64,000 nucleotides of DNA from Paracoccus aminovorans (GCF_900005615.1 NZ_LN832559.1:1580837-1644836), one strand, 5' to 3'. Numbered from the stretch's first letter, positions 11,995 to 21,383 are shown. Notes: generated by a model from the sequence alone, not told the origin. Numbers and translations are program-made.

Positions 11995-13014
11995 ATGGGA
12001 CTCGTGATCGACATTCCGGCCATCGTGGCCAACTGGAAGGCGCTGGCGGCCAAGGCCCCCGGCGCGGGTGCTGCGGCCGTCGTCAAGGCGGATGCCTATG
12101 GCCTGGGCGCGGCGCGGGTCGCGCCGGCGCTTTACGACGCGGGCACGCGGGATTTCTTCGTAGCGCTGGCCGGCGAGGGGCGCGAGATCCGGCCGCTCTT
12201 GCCCGACGATGCGCGTATCTTCGTGCTCTCGGGTCATATGGAGGGCGAGGATCTGGCGGGCCTGATCCCGCTGCTGAACAGCCCCGAGCAATTCTTTCGC
12301 GATCGCGCGCTGCGGCCGGGCGGGGCTTTCGGCATCCAGGTCGACAGCGGCATGAACCGGCTGGGCTTCGAGCCCGGCGAATGGGCCGCCGTGCGCGCCG
12401 AGGCGCTGGCCGCCGGCCCGCAACTGATCATGTCGCATCTGGCCTGCGCCGATGAACCGGATCACCCGGCCAATGCCCAGCAACTGGCGGCCTTCCGCGC
12501 CATGACCGACGGCTGCGGCGTGCCGCGTTCGCTGGCGGCGACGGGCGGCATCCTGCTGGGGCCGGATTATCATTTCGACCTGGTGCGGCCCGGCATCGGG
12601 CTTTATGGCGGCGAGCCGTTCCTGGATGCGCAGCCGGTGGTGACGCTGGCGCTGCCGGTGATCCAGACCCGCGAGGTTCGCCCCGGCGAGTCGGTCGGCT
12701 ATGGCTACAGCTGGACCGCCGAGCGGCCCGCGCGCATCGCTACGCTGGCGGCGGGCTATGCCGACGGGCTGGCGCGGGCGCTGGCGCGCGAGGGCAAGCT
12801 GACGCTCTGGGCCGGCGAGCATGCGGTGCCGGTGGTCGGCCGCATCTCGATGGACCTGATCACCGCCGACGTGACCGGGCTGCCCTTCGTCCCCGAGGCG
12901 CTGGAGATCCTGAACGCCCGCCAGGGCGTCGACGCGGTGGCGGCACTTTCGGGCACCATCGGATACGAGATCCTGACCTCGCTCGGCCGGCGCTACGCGC
13001 GGACGTATCGGTGA
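11995..13014 (+). CDS. alr: Alanine racemase
   Basis: A PLP-dependent racemase of 339 residues that interconverts L- and D-alanine for peptidoglycan. The PLP lysine lies in [10 protein letters not shown] (about residue 34). [22 protein letters not shown] and [14 protein letters not shown] are family landmarks, and the C-terminal domain ends with [13 protein letters not shown]. The start at 11995 gives a family-typical N-terminus ([12 protein letters not shown]). A longer in-frame ATG at 11932 would run through the TGCAA boxes. The stop codon overlaps the GTG start of the next gene, so expression is probably coupled to the downstream transporter. Confidence 0.93.
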   Translation: MGLVIDIPAIVANWKALAAKAPGAGAAAVVKADAYGLGAARVAPALYDAGTRDFFVALAGEGREIRPLLPDDARIFVLSGHMEGEDLAGLIPLLNSPEQFFRDRALRPGGAFGIQVDSGMNRLGFEPGEWAAVRAEALAAGPQLIMSHLACADEPDHPANAQQLAAFRAMTDGCGVPRSLAATGGILLGPDYHFDLVRPGIGLYGGEPFLDAQPVVTLALPVIQTREVRPGESVGYGYSWTAERPARIATLAAGYADGLARALAREGKLTLWAGEHAVPVVGRISMDLITADVTGLPFVPEALEILNARQGVDAVAALSGTIGYEILTSLGRRYARTYR

Positions 13015-13769
13015 ACCCAGTCCGACTGACCGGCCGTGCCGCCTTGGGGCTGACCCGCGCCATCGGCGGGGTCACGCTGTTCGCGGCGCGCGGCCTGGCC
13101 TGCGGCGGCCGGCACCCGGCGGAACTGGCGCGGCAGCTTCTGCATCTGGGCTGGCTGTCGCTGCCGGTCGTCGGCCTGACCGCGCTGTTTACCGGCGCGG
13201 CGCTGGCCCTGCAGATCCATTCCGGCGGCGAGCGGTTCCAGGCCGGAGACGTGGTCCCCGCCATCGTCGCCATCGGCATGGCGCGCGAGCTTGGCCCGGT
13301 GCTGGGCGGGCTGATGGTCGCGGCCCGCGTCGCCGGCGCCATCGCGGCGGAACTCGGCACCATGCGCGTGACCGAGCAGATCGACGCGCTGGTCACGCTC
13401 TCGACCGACCCGGTGGCCTGGCTGGTCTCGCCCCGGCTCTGGGCGGGGGTGCTGTGCGTGCCGCTGCTGGTGGGGGTGGGCGACGTCATCGGCATCATGG
13501 GCGGCTGGCTGATCGGGGTGAACGCGCTGGGGTTCAACTCGACCACCTATCTGGCGAATTCCTGGGCCTATCTGGAAAGCTGGGACGTGGTCTCCGGGCT
13601 GCTGAAAGGCGCGGTATTCGGGCTGATCGTGGCGCTGTCGGGCTGCTGGTTCGGCATGACCGCCGGCGGCGGCGCGGCAGGGGTGGGCCGGGCGACGACC
13701 AGCGCCGTGGTCGCGGCCTCGGTCGGGATCCTGGCCGCGAATTTCGCGCTGACGGGGCTGTTCTTCTGA
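13011..13769 (+). CDS. MlaE-family lipid ABC transporter permease
   Basis: A 252-residue polytopic membrane protein of the MlaE/YrbE family, the permease of retrograde phospholipid (or other lipid) transporters. Visible are the first long hydrophobic segment ([19 protein letters not shown]), the conserved family core [20 protein letters not shown] followed by [16 protein letters not shown], and later membrane spans ([29 protein letters not shown]). It begins with GTG at 13011, overlapping the alr stop codon, and its own stop overlaps the ATG of the ATPase gene by one base. No MlaD or MlaC gene follows, so substrate-binding partners must be encoded elsewhere. Confidence 0.88.
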   Translation: MNPVRLTGRAALGLTRAIGGVTLFAARGLACGGRHPAELARQLLHLGWLSLPVVGLTALFTGAALALQIHSGGERFQAGDVVPAIVAIGMARELGPVLGGLMVAARVAGAIAAELGTMRVTEQIDALVTLSTDPVAWLVSPRLWAGVLCVPLLVGVGDVIGIMGGWLIGVNALGFNSTTYLANSWAYLESWDVVSGLLKGAVFGLIVALSGCWFGMTAGGGAAGVGRATTSAVVAASVGILAANFALTGLFF

Positions 13770-14497
13770 TGCTGGCGGTGCGCGGCCTGTGCAAGAGTTT
13801 CGGCGCCAAGCGGGTGCTGGACCGCGTGGACCTGGACCTGAGCTCCGGCGAAAGCCTGGTGGTGATCGGCGGCTCGGGCACCGGGAAATCGGTGCTCTTG
13901 CGCTGCATCCTCGGGCTCGAGGTGCCGGATGCCGGTTCCATCATGTGGAATGGCGCGCCGATCGGCCCGGGTTTCATGGACGCCTTCGGCATGCTCTTCC
14001 AGAATGCGGCGCTGTTCGACAGCCTGCCGGTCTGGCGCAATGTCGCCTTTCGGCTGCTGCGCACCATGCCGAAAGCCCAGGCCCGCGCCATCGCCGTCGA
14101 AAAGCTCGCCCGCGTCGGCCTGGGCCCCGAGGTCGCCGACCTTTACCCCGCCGCGCTGTCGGGCGGCATGAGGAAGCGCGCGGGGCTGGCCCGCGCCATC
14201 GCCGCCGACCCGCGGGTGATCTTCTTCGACGAGCCGACGACCGGTCTGGACCCGATCCGCGCCGCGACCATCAACGCGCTGATCCGCGACATCGTCGATG
14301 AGACCGGCGCGACGGCGATCACCATCACCCATGACATGAGCTCGGTCCGCGCCATCGCCGACCGGGTGGCGCTGCTGGACCAGGGCCGGCTGCGCTGGCA
14401 GGGCGGCGTGGCCGAAATGGACACGGCCGCCGACGACTACCTGCGCGATTTCATCGCCGGCCGGCCCCGGCCGATGGCGCGGGTGCCGGAGGCGTGA
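13769..14497 (+). CDS. MlaF-like ABC transporter ATP-binding protein
   Basis: A 242-residue ATPase partnered with the preceding permease. It has Walker A GGSGTGKS, a Q-loop around LFQNAALFDSLPV, ABC signature LSGGMRKRAGLARA, Walker B VIFFDEPTTGLDP and switch histidine THDM. The LSGGM-x-KR variant of the signature is typical of the MlaF branch. The ATG (13769-13771) overlaps the TGA of the permease gene. The complex would energise lipid movement between inner and outer membranes. Confidence 0.9.
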   Translation: MLAVRGLCKSFGAKRVLDRVDLDLSSGESLVVIGGSGTGKSVLLRCILGLEVPDAGSIMWNGAPIGPGFMDAFGMLFQNAALFDSLPVWRNVAFRLLRTMPKAQARAIAVEKLARVGLGPEVADLYPAALSGGMRKRAGLARAIAADPRVIFFDEPTTGLDPIRAATINALIRDIVDETGATAITITHDMSSVRAIADRVALLDQGRLRWQGGVAEMDTAADDYLRDFIAGRPRPMARVPEA

Positions 14498-14612
14498 TAC
14501 CCGTTTTTCCGCCCAAGCCTTGGCAAATGGCCGATATCGGGACGGCCCCCCTTGTGCGAATCCCGCGCAGTTGCAACCATGGGTTACGACAACCCCGAAC
14601 CCGGAGTGAGAT

Positions 14613-15710
14613 TTGGGTCTGAACCCGCCGCCCCCCGCGACCACGCAACCCGGCGAAACCTTGCTGGAATTCCACGACAACAGGCTGCTGATCGATCTTT
14701 GCGGCCCCCATGATCGCCACCTTGCCCGCATCGAAGAGGCGCTGAAGGTGCATATCCTGCGCCGCGGCAACCTTCTGTCCATCGTCGGCCCCACCGATGC
14801 CCAGGCCGAGGCGGCGCAGGTGCTGCGCGGGCTTTACGCGCGGCTGGAGCAGGGCCGCCCCGTCGAGGCGGCCGAGGTCGAGGCCGCGCTGCGCATGGGC
14901 GTCGAGACCGCGCCCGAAGGGCCCAGTCCGGCCGAGCAGCTGGAAATGTTCCAGACCGGCCCCATCGAGCTGCGCACCCGGAAAAAGACCGTCGAGCCGC
15001 GCACCGACGCGCAAAAGGACTATGTCCGCAATCTTTTCGCCAATGAGCTGGCCTTCGGCATCGGCCCGGCGGGCACCGGCAAGACCTATCTGGCCGTCGC
15101 GGTCGGTGTCACCATGCTGATCGGCGGCCATGTCGACAAGATCATCCTGTCGCGTCCCGCCGTCGAGGCGGGCGAGCGGCTGGGCTTTCTGCCCGGCGAC
15201 ATGAAGGAGAAGGTCGACCCCTACATGCAGCCGCTCTACGACGCGCTGAACGACTTTCTGCCGGCCAAGCAGCTGCAGAAGCTGATGGAGGAAAAGCGCA
15301 TCGAGATCGCGCCCCTGGCCTTCATGCGCGGCCGCACGCTGGCCAATGCCTTCGTGGTGCTGGACGAGGCGCAGAACGCCACCACCATGCAGATGAAGAT
15401 GTTCCTGACCCGTCTGGGCGAGGGCTCACGCATGGTCGTGACCGGCGACCGCACCCAGATCGACCTGCCGCGCGGCGTCCATTCCGGCCTGACCGACGCC
15501 GAGAAGATCCTCAAGGATATCAAAGGCATCAGCTTCAGTTATTTCACCGCCAAGGACGTGGTGCGCCACCACCTGGTCGCCCGCATCATCGAGGCCTATG
15601 ACGCCGAGGCCGAGGCGGCGCTGGCCCGCGGCGAGCCCTTCGACGAACGCGGCCAGCGCATCCCGCGTCGCGAACCGCGGCTGGCCGGCCGGGGGCAGGG
15701 CGATGGCTGA
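14613..15710 (+). CDS. PhoH-family ATPase (YbeZ-like)
   Basis: A 365-residue PhoH/YbeZ protein, an RNA-associated ATPase linked to YbeY. An N-terminal KH-like region comes first (about residues 15-75, LLEFHDNRLLIDLCG). The P-loop domain follows with Walker A GPAGTGKTYLA, the family-specific LSRPAVEAGERLGFLPGD, and Walker B NAFVVLDEAQN. A TTG at 14613 is the only good start in frame, with a GGAGTGAG-like ribosome binding site just upstream. The gene overlaps ybeY by eight bases, forming the conserved phoH-ybeY-corC order. Confidence 0.93.
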   Translation: MGLNPPPPATTQPGETLLEFHDNRLLIDLCGPHDRHLARIEEALKVHILRRGNLLSIVGPTDAQAEAAQVLRGLYARLEQGRPVEAAEVEAALRMGVETAPEGPSPAEQLEMFQTGPIELRTRKKTVEPRTDAQKDYVRNLFANELAFGIGPAGTGKTYLAVAVGVTMLIGGHVDKIILSRPAVEAGERLGFLPGDMKEKVDPYMQPLYDALNDFLPAKQLQKLMEEKRIEIAPLAFMRGRTLANAFVVLDEAQNATTMQMKMFLTRLGEGSRMVVTGDRTQIDLPRGVHSGLTDAEKILKDIKGISFSYFTAKDVVRHHLVARIIEAYDAEAEAALARGEPFDERGQRIPRREPRLAGRGQGDG

Positions 15711-16227
15711 GGCCGCGGATGCCCGCCACGCGGCGCAGCAGGTGGTCGACATCGTGCTGGAGGACGATCGCTGGGAGGATGCCGGCCTGCCCGCCATGGC
15801 CGAGCGCGCTGCCCGCGCCGTCGGCGAATGGCTGGAGCTGGGCGAATTCCAGGTCGTGGTCATGGGCTGCGACGACGCCCGCATCGCCGTGCTCAACGCC
15901 GAGTTCCGCGGCAAGCCCAAGCCGACCAACGTGCTGAGCTGGCCCGCCGTCGAATTCGGCCCGCGCGCGCCGGGCGAGCATCCCGAGATCCCCGAGATCG
16001 AGGAGCTGGGTGACATCGCCATTTCCTACGACACCTGCCGGCGCGAGGCCGAGGCGCAGAAAAAGCCCTTCGCCGACCACGCCACGCATCTTCTGGTCCA
16101 TGCCATCCTGCATCTGGCCGGCTATGACCATATCGTGGACGAGGATGCCGAAACCATGGAGGATGCCGAGCGCTCGATCCTGGGCAAGCTGGGCATCCCC
16201 GACCCTTATCTGGAACCCGAGACATGA
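15703..16227 (+). CDS. ybeY: Endoribonuclease YbeY
   Basis: A 174-residue metal-dependent endoribonuclease involved in 16S rRNA 3' maturation and ribosome quality control. The defining zinc motif H-x3-H-x5-H is present as HAILHLAGYDH near residue 130. The upstream strand GKPKPTNVLSWP is also typical. The ATG at 15703 overlaps the end of the phoH-like gene; the longer frame upstream merely reads through that gene. The stop overlaps the next start (ATGA), consistent with a tightly coupled operon. Confidence 0.94.
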   Translation: MAEAADARHAAQQVVDIVLEDDRWEDAGLPAMAERAARAVGEWLELGEFQVVVMGCDDARIAVLNAEFRGKPKPTNVLSWPAVEFGPRAPGEHPEIPEIEELGDIAISYDTCRREAEAQKKPFADHATHLLVHAILHLAGYDHIVDEDAETMEDAERSILGKLGIPDPYLEPET

Positions 16228-17162
16228 CCAACGACCGAAGTCCCGACACGCCCGTTTCCGCCGATCCCGCCTCATGGTCGGATGGCGTCGGCGGGGACGG
16301 GCGTGACCTGCCGCAATCGCGCGGCTTCCTGGGCCGAATCCTGGGCGCCTTTTCCGGCGGCGACGAGGGCGATGCGGCCGAGCGCGCCGAAAGGATCCCC
16401 GCCGCCACGCCCGGTGCCGCGCCGGGCCCGGGGCTGGTGAACCTGCGGCGGATGCGGGTCGACGACGTGGCCGTGCCCAAGGCCGAGATCGTGGCCGCGC
16501 CGGTGACCGCGACCTTGCCGGAACTGGTCGAGATGTTCCGCGAGCACGGCTTTTCCCGCATCCCGGTGTTTCGCGGCACGCTGGACAGCCCCTTGGGCAT
16601 TATCCACCTCAAGGACCTGGCGCTGAAATACGGTTTCGGCGCGCAGGTGCCGGTCAAGTTCGCGCTGCGCCCGATGCTGCGGCCGCTGCTGTATGTGCCG
16701 CCCTCGATGCCCATCGGCGTGCTGTTGCAGCAGATGCAGCAGAAGCGCATCCACATGGCCATGGTGATCGACGAATATGGCGGCGTGGACGGGCTCGTCA
16801 CCATCGAGGATCTGATCGAGCAGGTCATCGGCGAGATCGAGGACGAGCATGACGAGATCGAGGGCGGGCTGGCCATCCAGGAAAAGCCCGGGCAATGGCT
16901 GATCCAGGCCCGCGCCCCCCTGGAGGACGTCGAGGCCGAGACCGGCCTGCGCCTTGCCGACGAGGAAGAGGACGAAATCGACACGCTGGGCGGGCTGATC
17001 TTCATGCTGACCGGCCGGGTGCCGGTTCGCGGCGAGGTGATCCCGCATGAAAGCGGCGCCGAATTCGAGATCATCGACGCCGATCCGCGCCGGATCAAGC
17101 GGGTGCGGCTGCGGCTGCCTCAGGCTCCGGCGGTTCCTCCCGGACCGGTGGCCGAGACCTGA
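16224..17162 (+). CDS. CBS-domain protein, CorC/HlyC family
   Basis: A 312-residue soluble protein with a disordered first 65 residues, then two CBS domains (about 75-205; MRVDDVAVPKAEIVA, FSRIPVFRGTLDSPLGIIHLKDLAL, MAMVIDEYGGVDGLVTIEDLIEQVIG). The C-terminal CorC_HlyC (transporter-associated) domain includes DEIDTLGGLIFMLTGRVPVRGEV. The family is tied to cation handling and follows ybeY in many proteobacteria. In other alphaproteobacteria an apolipoprotein N-acyltransferase gene commonly comes next; here the operon ends instead. Confidence 0.9.
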   Translation: MTNDRSPDTPVSADPASWSDGVGGDGRDLPQSRGFLGRILGAFSGGDEGDAAERAERIPAATPGAAPGPGLVNLRRMRVDDVAVPKAEIVAAPVTATLPELVEMFREHGFSRIPVFRGTLDSPLGIIHLKDLALKYGFGAQVPVKFALRPMLRPLLYVPPSMPIGVLLQQMQQKRIHMAMVIDEYGGVDGLVTIEDLIEQVIGEIEDEHDEIEGGLAIQEKPGQWLIQARAPLEDVEAETGLRLADEEEDEIDTLGGLIFMLTGRVPVRGEVIPHESGAEFEIIDADPRRIKRVRLRLPQAPAVPPGPVAET

Positions 17163-17316
17163 CCGGCTGCCGCAAGGCCGCTGCGGCCAGCCGGCCCTGT
17201 GCAGGCGGGCGGACCCGGCAGCGCCTCGGGACATCGGCCTTGTTTCGGGCCGGCCTTTCCCGAAGCCGGAAGGGGTTTCGCACCAGCACCCGTTCGGTCC
17301 CCTTTTCGGCAGCCGG

Positions 17317-18126
17317 CTAGAGCGCGCCGAAGGCAGGGGCGTGGGCGATGCGGCTGCCCGCGGGAAGCTGCGGCCCTAATGCCATCAGATGCGGCCCGGC
17401 ATAGGGCGAATCCAGTTCCGCCGGAGCAAAGCCGAAGCGGGCGTAATAATTCGGGTCGCCCAGCACGACGATGCTGTGGTCCCGGCAGGCCTCCAGCGCG
17501 GCCTGCACCAGCGCCTCGCCGATGCCGCGCCCATGCAGGGCCGGATGCACTGCCAGCGGCGCCAGAGCGAAGGCGGGCCTCGCGGCGTCCAGCGGCGACA
17601 GGGCGACATGGCCGATGATCGTGCCCTCGGCTTCGGCGACCAGCGACAGCGCCAGGTCGCCGGCCGCGCGCAGGGCCGCGACCAGATCGGCCTCGTCCTC
17701 GCCGCCGAAGCTGCGGGTCAGCAGCGCGGCGATGGCGGCTTGGTCATGGGCGGCCTCCGGCCGCAGCCGGGGCAGGGGCTCCGTGCGGGTGAAATCGCGG
17801 GCGATGCCGTGGCTTTCGCGTCCCCAGCGGCTTTCGCGCAGCCGGGCGCGATGCGCTTGGAAGGCGGCCTCGTCGGCATAGAGTTCGGCAAGTTCCCAGA
17901 CCAGCGGGTCCTCGGCCTGAGCGAGATCGAACCGCAGGTTGCCCGGCTCGGCCCGGCTCAGTTCGACATGGTCCGACAACAGTTCCAGTGCCAGCAGCAT
18001 CTGCGCGGTATCGGCGCAGATCAGCCGTCCGGTCAGCGAGACGAGCGGCCGCTCCAATGGGATGGTCCGGCCTGCCGGGGCCGGAGGGGGTGAGTGGTTG
18101 TGGTTGTGTCCGCAGGCGCAAGTCAT
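17317..18126 (-). CDS. Two-domain protein: antibiotic-biosynthesis-monooxygenase-like plus GNAT
   Basis: A 269-residue apparent fusion. The N-terminus carries a metal-binding-looking CACGHNHNH at residues 3-11. Residues about 25-115 then resemble the ABM dimeric alpha-beta fold seen in YgiN-type quinol monooxygenases (LERPLVSLTGRLICAD, AEPGNLRFDLAQAEDP, WELAELYADEAAFQAHRAR). Residues about 125-265 form a YhbS-like GNAT acetyltransferase (LTRSFGGEDEADLVAALR, LAVHPALHGRGIGEALV, GDPNYYARFGFAPA). The start at 18126 (MTCACGH) was preferred to one ten codons upstream. It lies between corC and the integrase relic. The reaction is unknown. Confidence 0.75.
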   Translation of the reverse strand: MTCACGHNHNHSPPPAPAGRTIPLERPLVSLTGRLICADTAQMLLALELLSDHVELSRAEPGNLRFDLAQAEDPLVWELAELYADEAAFQAHRARLRESRWGRESHGIARDFTRTEPLPRLRPEAAHDQAAIAALLTRSFGGEDEADLVAALRAAGDLALSLVAEAEGTIIGHVALSPLDAARPAFALAPLAVHPALHGRGIGEALVQAALEACRDHSIVVLGDPNYYARFGFAPAELDSPYAGPHLMALGPQLPAGSRIAHAPAFGAL

Positions 18127-18365
18127 GCCGGGTTCCCCTGAATGTAAAATGATCACGGCACCGCCTCGCCAAATGCGTTGTCAGGCGCCGTGCCGCGCCT
18201 TTGCCGCGAAAGCGGGCGCGATAGCCTATCGGGCGATATAAGCAGGGTTTTGTCAATTTCCCATCCGGCCGAATTGCCGCAGGAAAGACCGGACTTCGCG
18301 CTGGGGCGTCGGTAAGCTCTCCGTTGAAACGCCGAACATCCGGAGGCGGAATGCTTCGGACCAGC

Positions 18366-18812
18366 CTACAAGCCCGCCGCCCTCTCGGCCAGCAGCTCGG
18401 CCGCGCGGGTCATCGTGGCTTGGAAAGTCTGATCCATGACGGTCACCTTCTTGGTGTCGGACAGATCGAGCAGGCGCGCCGGTAGGGAAGGCCTGGCGGG
18501 AAATGTCTTGACTAGCTGTCAGCGACCGTCGGCGACCGCCGATTCTGTCAACCTCCGGCACCGTTGCATCCGGCGAAATTTTGCTGCCAGAGTGTCGGCG
18601 CTAAGGCTCAGGCGCCGGCCGCCTGTCAGTTTGCGCGCCGCCTCGGCGCTATATCGGCCGATGGTCAAGACCTCCTGCCGCCCGTTCACCCGGTGAAACG
18701 AGATGACCCCAGTTGGGGTGACGGCCGCATGCATCCCGTCGCGGTCCGTCATCTTGTACAGCTTGGCCCTTGGCTTCAGATTTTTCAGTTCTTTATCAGT
18801 GAAATTGCCCAT
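18366..18812 (-). pseudogene. Relic of a phage/island tyrosine integrase (Arm domain)
   Basis: A 97-codon open stretch from ATG at 18812 to TGA at 18519 begins MGNFTDKELKNLKPRAKLYK, then TDRDGMHAAVTPTGVISF and NGRQEVLTIGRY. This is the pattern of the N-terminal arm-binding domain (DUF4102 type) of P4-like tyrosine integrases. The remaining 40 or so codons diverge, and nothing resembling the catalytic R-H-R-Y domain follows. The same frame stays open after the stop down to TAG at 18366, including a short helical end (TMTRAAELLAERAAGL), but this part is not recognisably integrase. The gene faces away from guaA, whose 3' end is about 220 bases off, a known island insertion site. The gap 18127-18365 shows no other gene. 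Confidence 0.7.
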
Positions 18813-18842
18813 AAATTCGCATCCGGTCTGGGGGCGAGCGGA

Positions 18843-18917
18843 TACCAACAAAGGGGGTGTTGGTAGCGAAAGCCCGTTTCTTGACCATCCTGCGCCATAC
18901 CAACATCGCTACCAACA
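18843..18917. repeat. Four TACCAACA boxes next to the integrase relic
   Basis: The 8-mer TACCAACA occurs at 18843-18850, 18898-18905 and 18910-18917, and inverted at 18858-18865, within 75 bases upstream of the integrase relic and beside the guaA 3' end. Two copies extend to TACCAACAAAG. The position and the mix of direct and inverted copies are what would be expected of integrase arm-type binding sites. The rest of 18918-19032 shows no gene. Confidence 0.6.
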
Positions 18918-19032
18918 AAGTGGCTGGGTTGGGGTGACATGCAGCGATACGGGCTAAGAAAAATAATCCTTACTATTCAACGGGGACGTGCGACTTTCGA
19001 CACGGAGCGAGATGGTCTGAAACCACCCTGAT

Positions 19033-20592
19033 TCACTCCCACTCAATGGTGCCTGGCGGTTTCGAGGTGATGTCATAGGTGCAGCGGTTGATGCCCTTGA
19101 CCTCGTTGATGATCCGCGTCGCGGTCTCGCCCAGGAACTCATGCGTGAACGGATAGTAATCCGCCGTCATGCCATCGACAGAGGTCACCGCCCTCAGCGC
19201 ACAGGCATAGTCGTAGGTGCGGCCGTCGCCCATCACGCCGACAGTGCGCACCGGCAGGATGGCCACGAAAGCCTGCCAGATCTCGTCGTAGAGCCCGTGC
19301 TTGCGGATCTGGTCTATGAAGACCGCATCGGCCTTGCGCAGGATGTCGAGCTTGTCGCGGGTGATCTCGCCCGGGCAGCGGATGGCGAGGCCGGGACCGG
19401 GGAAGGGGTGACGGCCGATGAATTTTTCCGGCAGGCCCAACTCGCGGCCAAGCGCGCGAACCTCGTCCTTGAAGAGCTCGCGCAGCGGCTCGACCAGCTT
19501 CAGGCCCATCTTCTCGGGCAGGCCGCCGACATTGTGGTGGCTCTTAATGGTGACCGAGGGTCCGCCCGAGAAGCTGACCGATTCGATCACGTCAGGATAA
19601 AGCGTGCCCTGGGCCAGGAATTCGGCGCCTTCGATCTCATTGGCGTATTTCTGGAACACGTCGATGAAGAGCCGGCCGATGGTCTTGCGCTTGACCTCGG
19701 GGTCCGAGACGCCCTCGAGCGCGCCGATGAACAGGTCCGCCTCGTCGGCATGGATCAGCGGGATGTTGTAGGTGTCGCGGAACATGGTCACGACTTCCTC
19801 GGCCTCGTTCAGCCGCAGCAGGCCGTGGTCGACGAAGACGCAGGTCAGCTGCTCGCCGATCGCCTCGTGGATCAGCACCGCCGCGACCGAGCTGTCGACG
19901 CCGCCCGAAAGGCCGCAGATGACGCGCTTGTCGCCCACCTGCTCGCGGATCTTGCGGATCGCCTCCTGGCGATAGCTGGCCATGGTCCAGTCGCCGGTGA
20001 AACCGGCCATGCGGACGAAGTTTTCCAGCATGCGGCGGCCGTGCGGGGTGTGATGCACCTCGGGGTGGAACTGCACGGCGTAGAAGCCGCGCGATTCATC
20101 AGAGATCATCGCATAGGGGGCATTGGGCGAGGTGCCGATGACCTGGAAACCGGGCGCGAGTTGCGTGACCCGGTCGCCATGGCTCATCCAGACTTCCTCG
20201 CGCCCGGCATCGAACAGGCCGGCGAAGATGCCGTCGCCCTTGTGGCCCTCGGCGGGGGCGATGAAGGCGCGGCCGTATTCGGCGTGGTGGCCGGATTCGA
20301 CGCGGCCGCCCAGTTGCTCCATCATTACCTGCTGGCCGTAGCAGATGCCGAAGACGGGCACGCCCATGTCGAACAGGCCCTGCGGCGCACGCGGCGAATT
20401 CGCCTCGGTGACCGAGGCGGGCCCGCCCGAAAGGATCACCGCCTGCGGGGCGAAGTCTTCCAGGAAGGCGTCGTCGACCGCGTTGAACGGGTGGATTTCG
20501 CAATAGACGTTCAGCTCGCGCAGGCGCCGCGCAATCAGCTGCGTGACCTGGGAGCCGAAATCGATGATGAGAAGGCGCTGATGCTGGGTCAT
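19033..20592 (-). CDS. guaA: GMP synthase (glutamine-hydrolysing)
   Basis: A 519-residue bifunctional enzyme converting XMP, ATP and glutamine to GMP. The N-terminal class I glutamine amidotransferase domain has the nucleophile in GICYGQQ (about residue 85) and its partner histidine in [11 protein letters not shown]. The ATP pyrophosphatase domain starts with the PP-loop [10 protein letters not shown]. The C-terminal dimerisation domain ends with the invariant [14 protein letters not shown]. The gene is intact despite the integrase relic just beyond its 3' end, as expected if an island used the guaA terminus as its attachment site and restored the reading frame. Confidence 0.97.
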   Translation of the reverse strand: MTQHQRLLIIDFGSQVTQLIARRLRELNVYCEIHPFNAVDDAFLEDFAPQAVILSGGPASVTEANSPRAPQGLFDMGVPVFGICYGQQVMMEQLGGRVESGHHAEYGRAFIAPAEGHKGDGIFAGLFDAGREEVWMSHGDRVTQLAPGFQVIGTSPNAPYAMISDESRGFYAVQFHPEVHHTPHGRRMLENFVRMAGFTGDWTMASYRQEAIRKIREQVGDKRVICGLSGGVDSSVAAVLIHEAIGEQLTCVFVDHGLLRLNEAEEVVTMFRDTYNIPLIHADEADLFIGALEGVSDPEVKRKTIGRLFIDVFQKYANEIEGAEFLAQGTLYPDVIESVSFSGGPSVTIKSHHNVGGLPEKMGLKLVEPLRELFKDEVRALGRELGLPEKFIGRHPFPGPGLAIRCPGEITRDKLDILRKADAVFIDQIRKHGLYDEIWQAFVAILPVRTVGVMGDGRTYDYACALRAVTSVDGMTADYYPFTHEFLGETATRIINEVKGINRCTYDITSKPPGTIEWE

Positions 20593-20661
20593 GGCAAGGC
20601 TTTAGGCCGCGGCAATGCGCTTCGCAAGAGGGCTGACGCGGTGTCGTTTGCTCTGCGGCCG

Positions 20662-20747
20662 GGGTATTTGGAAAACGGAAAGCACAAGTTAGGCTCTCCG
20701 AACATGGGATCAGTGCGACGGGCTGGCTTTCCGTTTTTCAAATACCC
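20662..20747. repeat. Long inverted repeat, 21 of 22 bases matched
   Basis: The left arm at 20662-20683 begins GGGTATTTGGAAAACGG. The right arm at 20726-20747 is its reverse complement with one mismatch. The arms enclose 42 bases between the divergently placed ends of guaA (its 5' side) and the thiE-like gene (its 3' side). The right arm is nearly identical to a solitary site at 2190-2207. It could act as a terminator for the thiE-like gene's neighbourhood or be a mobile REP-like element. Confidence 0.7.
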
Positions 20748-20771
20748 ACGCCGACCAAGCCACCGGCGCGA

Positions 20772-21383
20772 TCAGCGCCAGAGATGCGCCAGAGCCTCGA
20801 CCGGATCGGGTTCGGACCAGATCTCGGCCCCCAGCGCGATGAAATCGCTGAGCGGCGCCAGCTGGCCGATCAGGGCGGGGGTCAAGGCGCCTTCGGCCAC
20901 GACCGGCACCTCGATCACCTCGGACCACCATTGGAACAGGTCCAGCTCGGCCGGCGCGGCATGGCCAAGCGCCGAGGGGCCGCAGGGGCCAAAGCTGACA
21001 TAATCCGCCCCTGCCTCGGCCGCGTTCATGCCGTCATGGCGCGAGGTGCCACAGAAGGCACCGACAATGGCGTCCTGACCCAGCTCCTTCCTCGCATAGC
21101 GCACCGAGCGGGCGCCATCCGTCAGATGCACGCCGTCCAGTCCGTGGCGCTGCGCCAGGGCGACATGGTCGTCGATCACCACCGCCACGTCCCGGGCGTG
21201 GGCGATCTCGCGTGCGAGGTCGGCGATGCGGCCCAGCTCCTCCTCGGAGCCGGCGCCCGGGATGCGCAGGCAGGCTATGGGGAAGCGGTCCATGACATCG
21301 GCAAGCATCGGCCCCAGTGTCGAGGCCGCCGCGCCGACAGGGGTGATCAGATAGAGCTGCGACGAATTCGGTTGGTCTGTCAT
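20772..21383 (-). CDS. Thiamine phosphate synthase-like protein
   Basis: A 203-residue TIM-barrel protein resembling ThiE/TenI. YLITPVGA is the usual first strand. VAVVIDDHVALAQRHGLDGVHLTD corresponds to the ThiE segment that binds the pyrimidine and pyrophosphate, and GADYVSFGP with VPVVAEGALTP correspond to the later strands. ThiE joins thiazole phosphate and HMP pyrophosphate to make thiamine phosphate. In several alphaproteobacteria this shorter form sits outside thiamine operons, and its activity is not certain. It is convergent with nothing and faces guaA's upstream repeat. Confidence 0.75.
   Translation of the reverse strand: MTDQPNSSQLYLITPVGAAASTLGPMLADVMDRFPIACLRIPGAGSEEELGRIADLAREIAHARDVAVVIDDHVALAQRHGLDGVHLTDGARSVRYARKELGQDAIVGAFCGTSRHDGMNAAEAGADYVSFGPCGPSALGHAAPAELDLFQWWSEVIEVPVVAEGALTPALIGQLAPLSDFIALGAEIWSEPDPVEALAHLWR

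Noticed and set aside
18253..18561. A 102-codon minus-strand frame within the integrase relic region
   Set aside because: Basic, low-complexity translation with no domain; it is out of frame with the recognisable integrase part.
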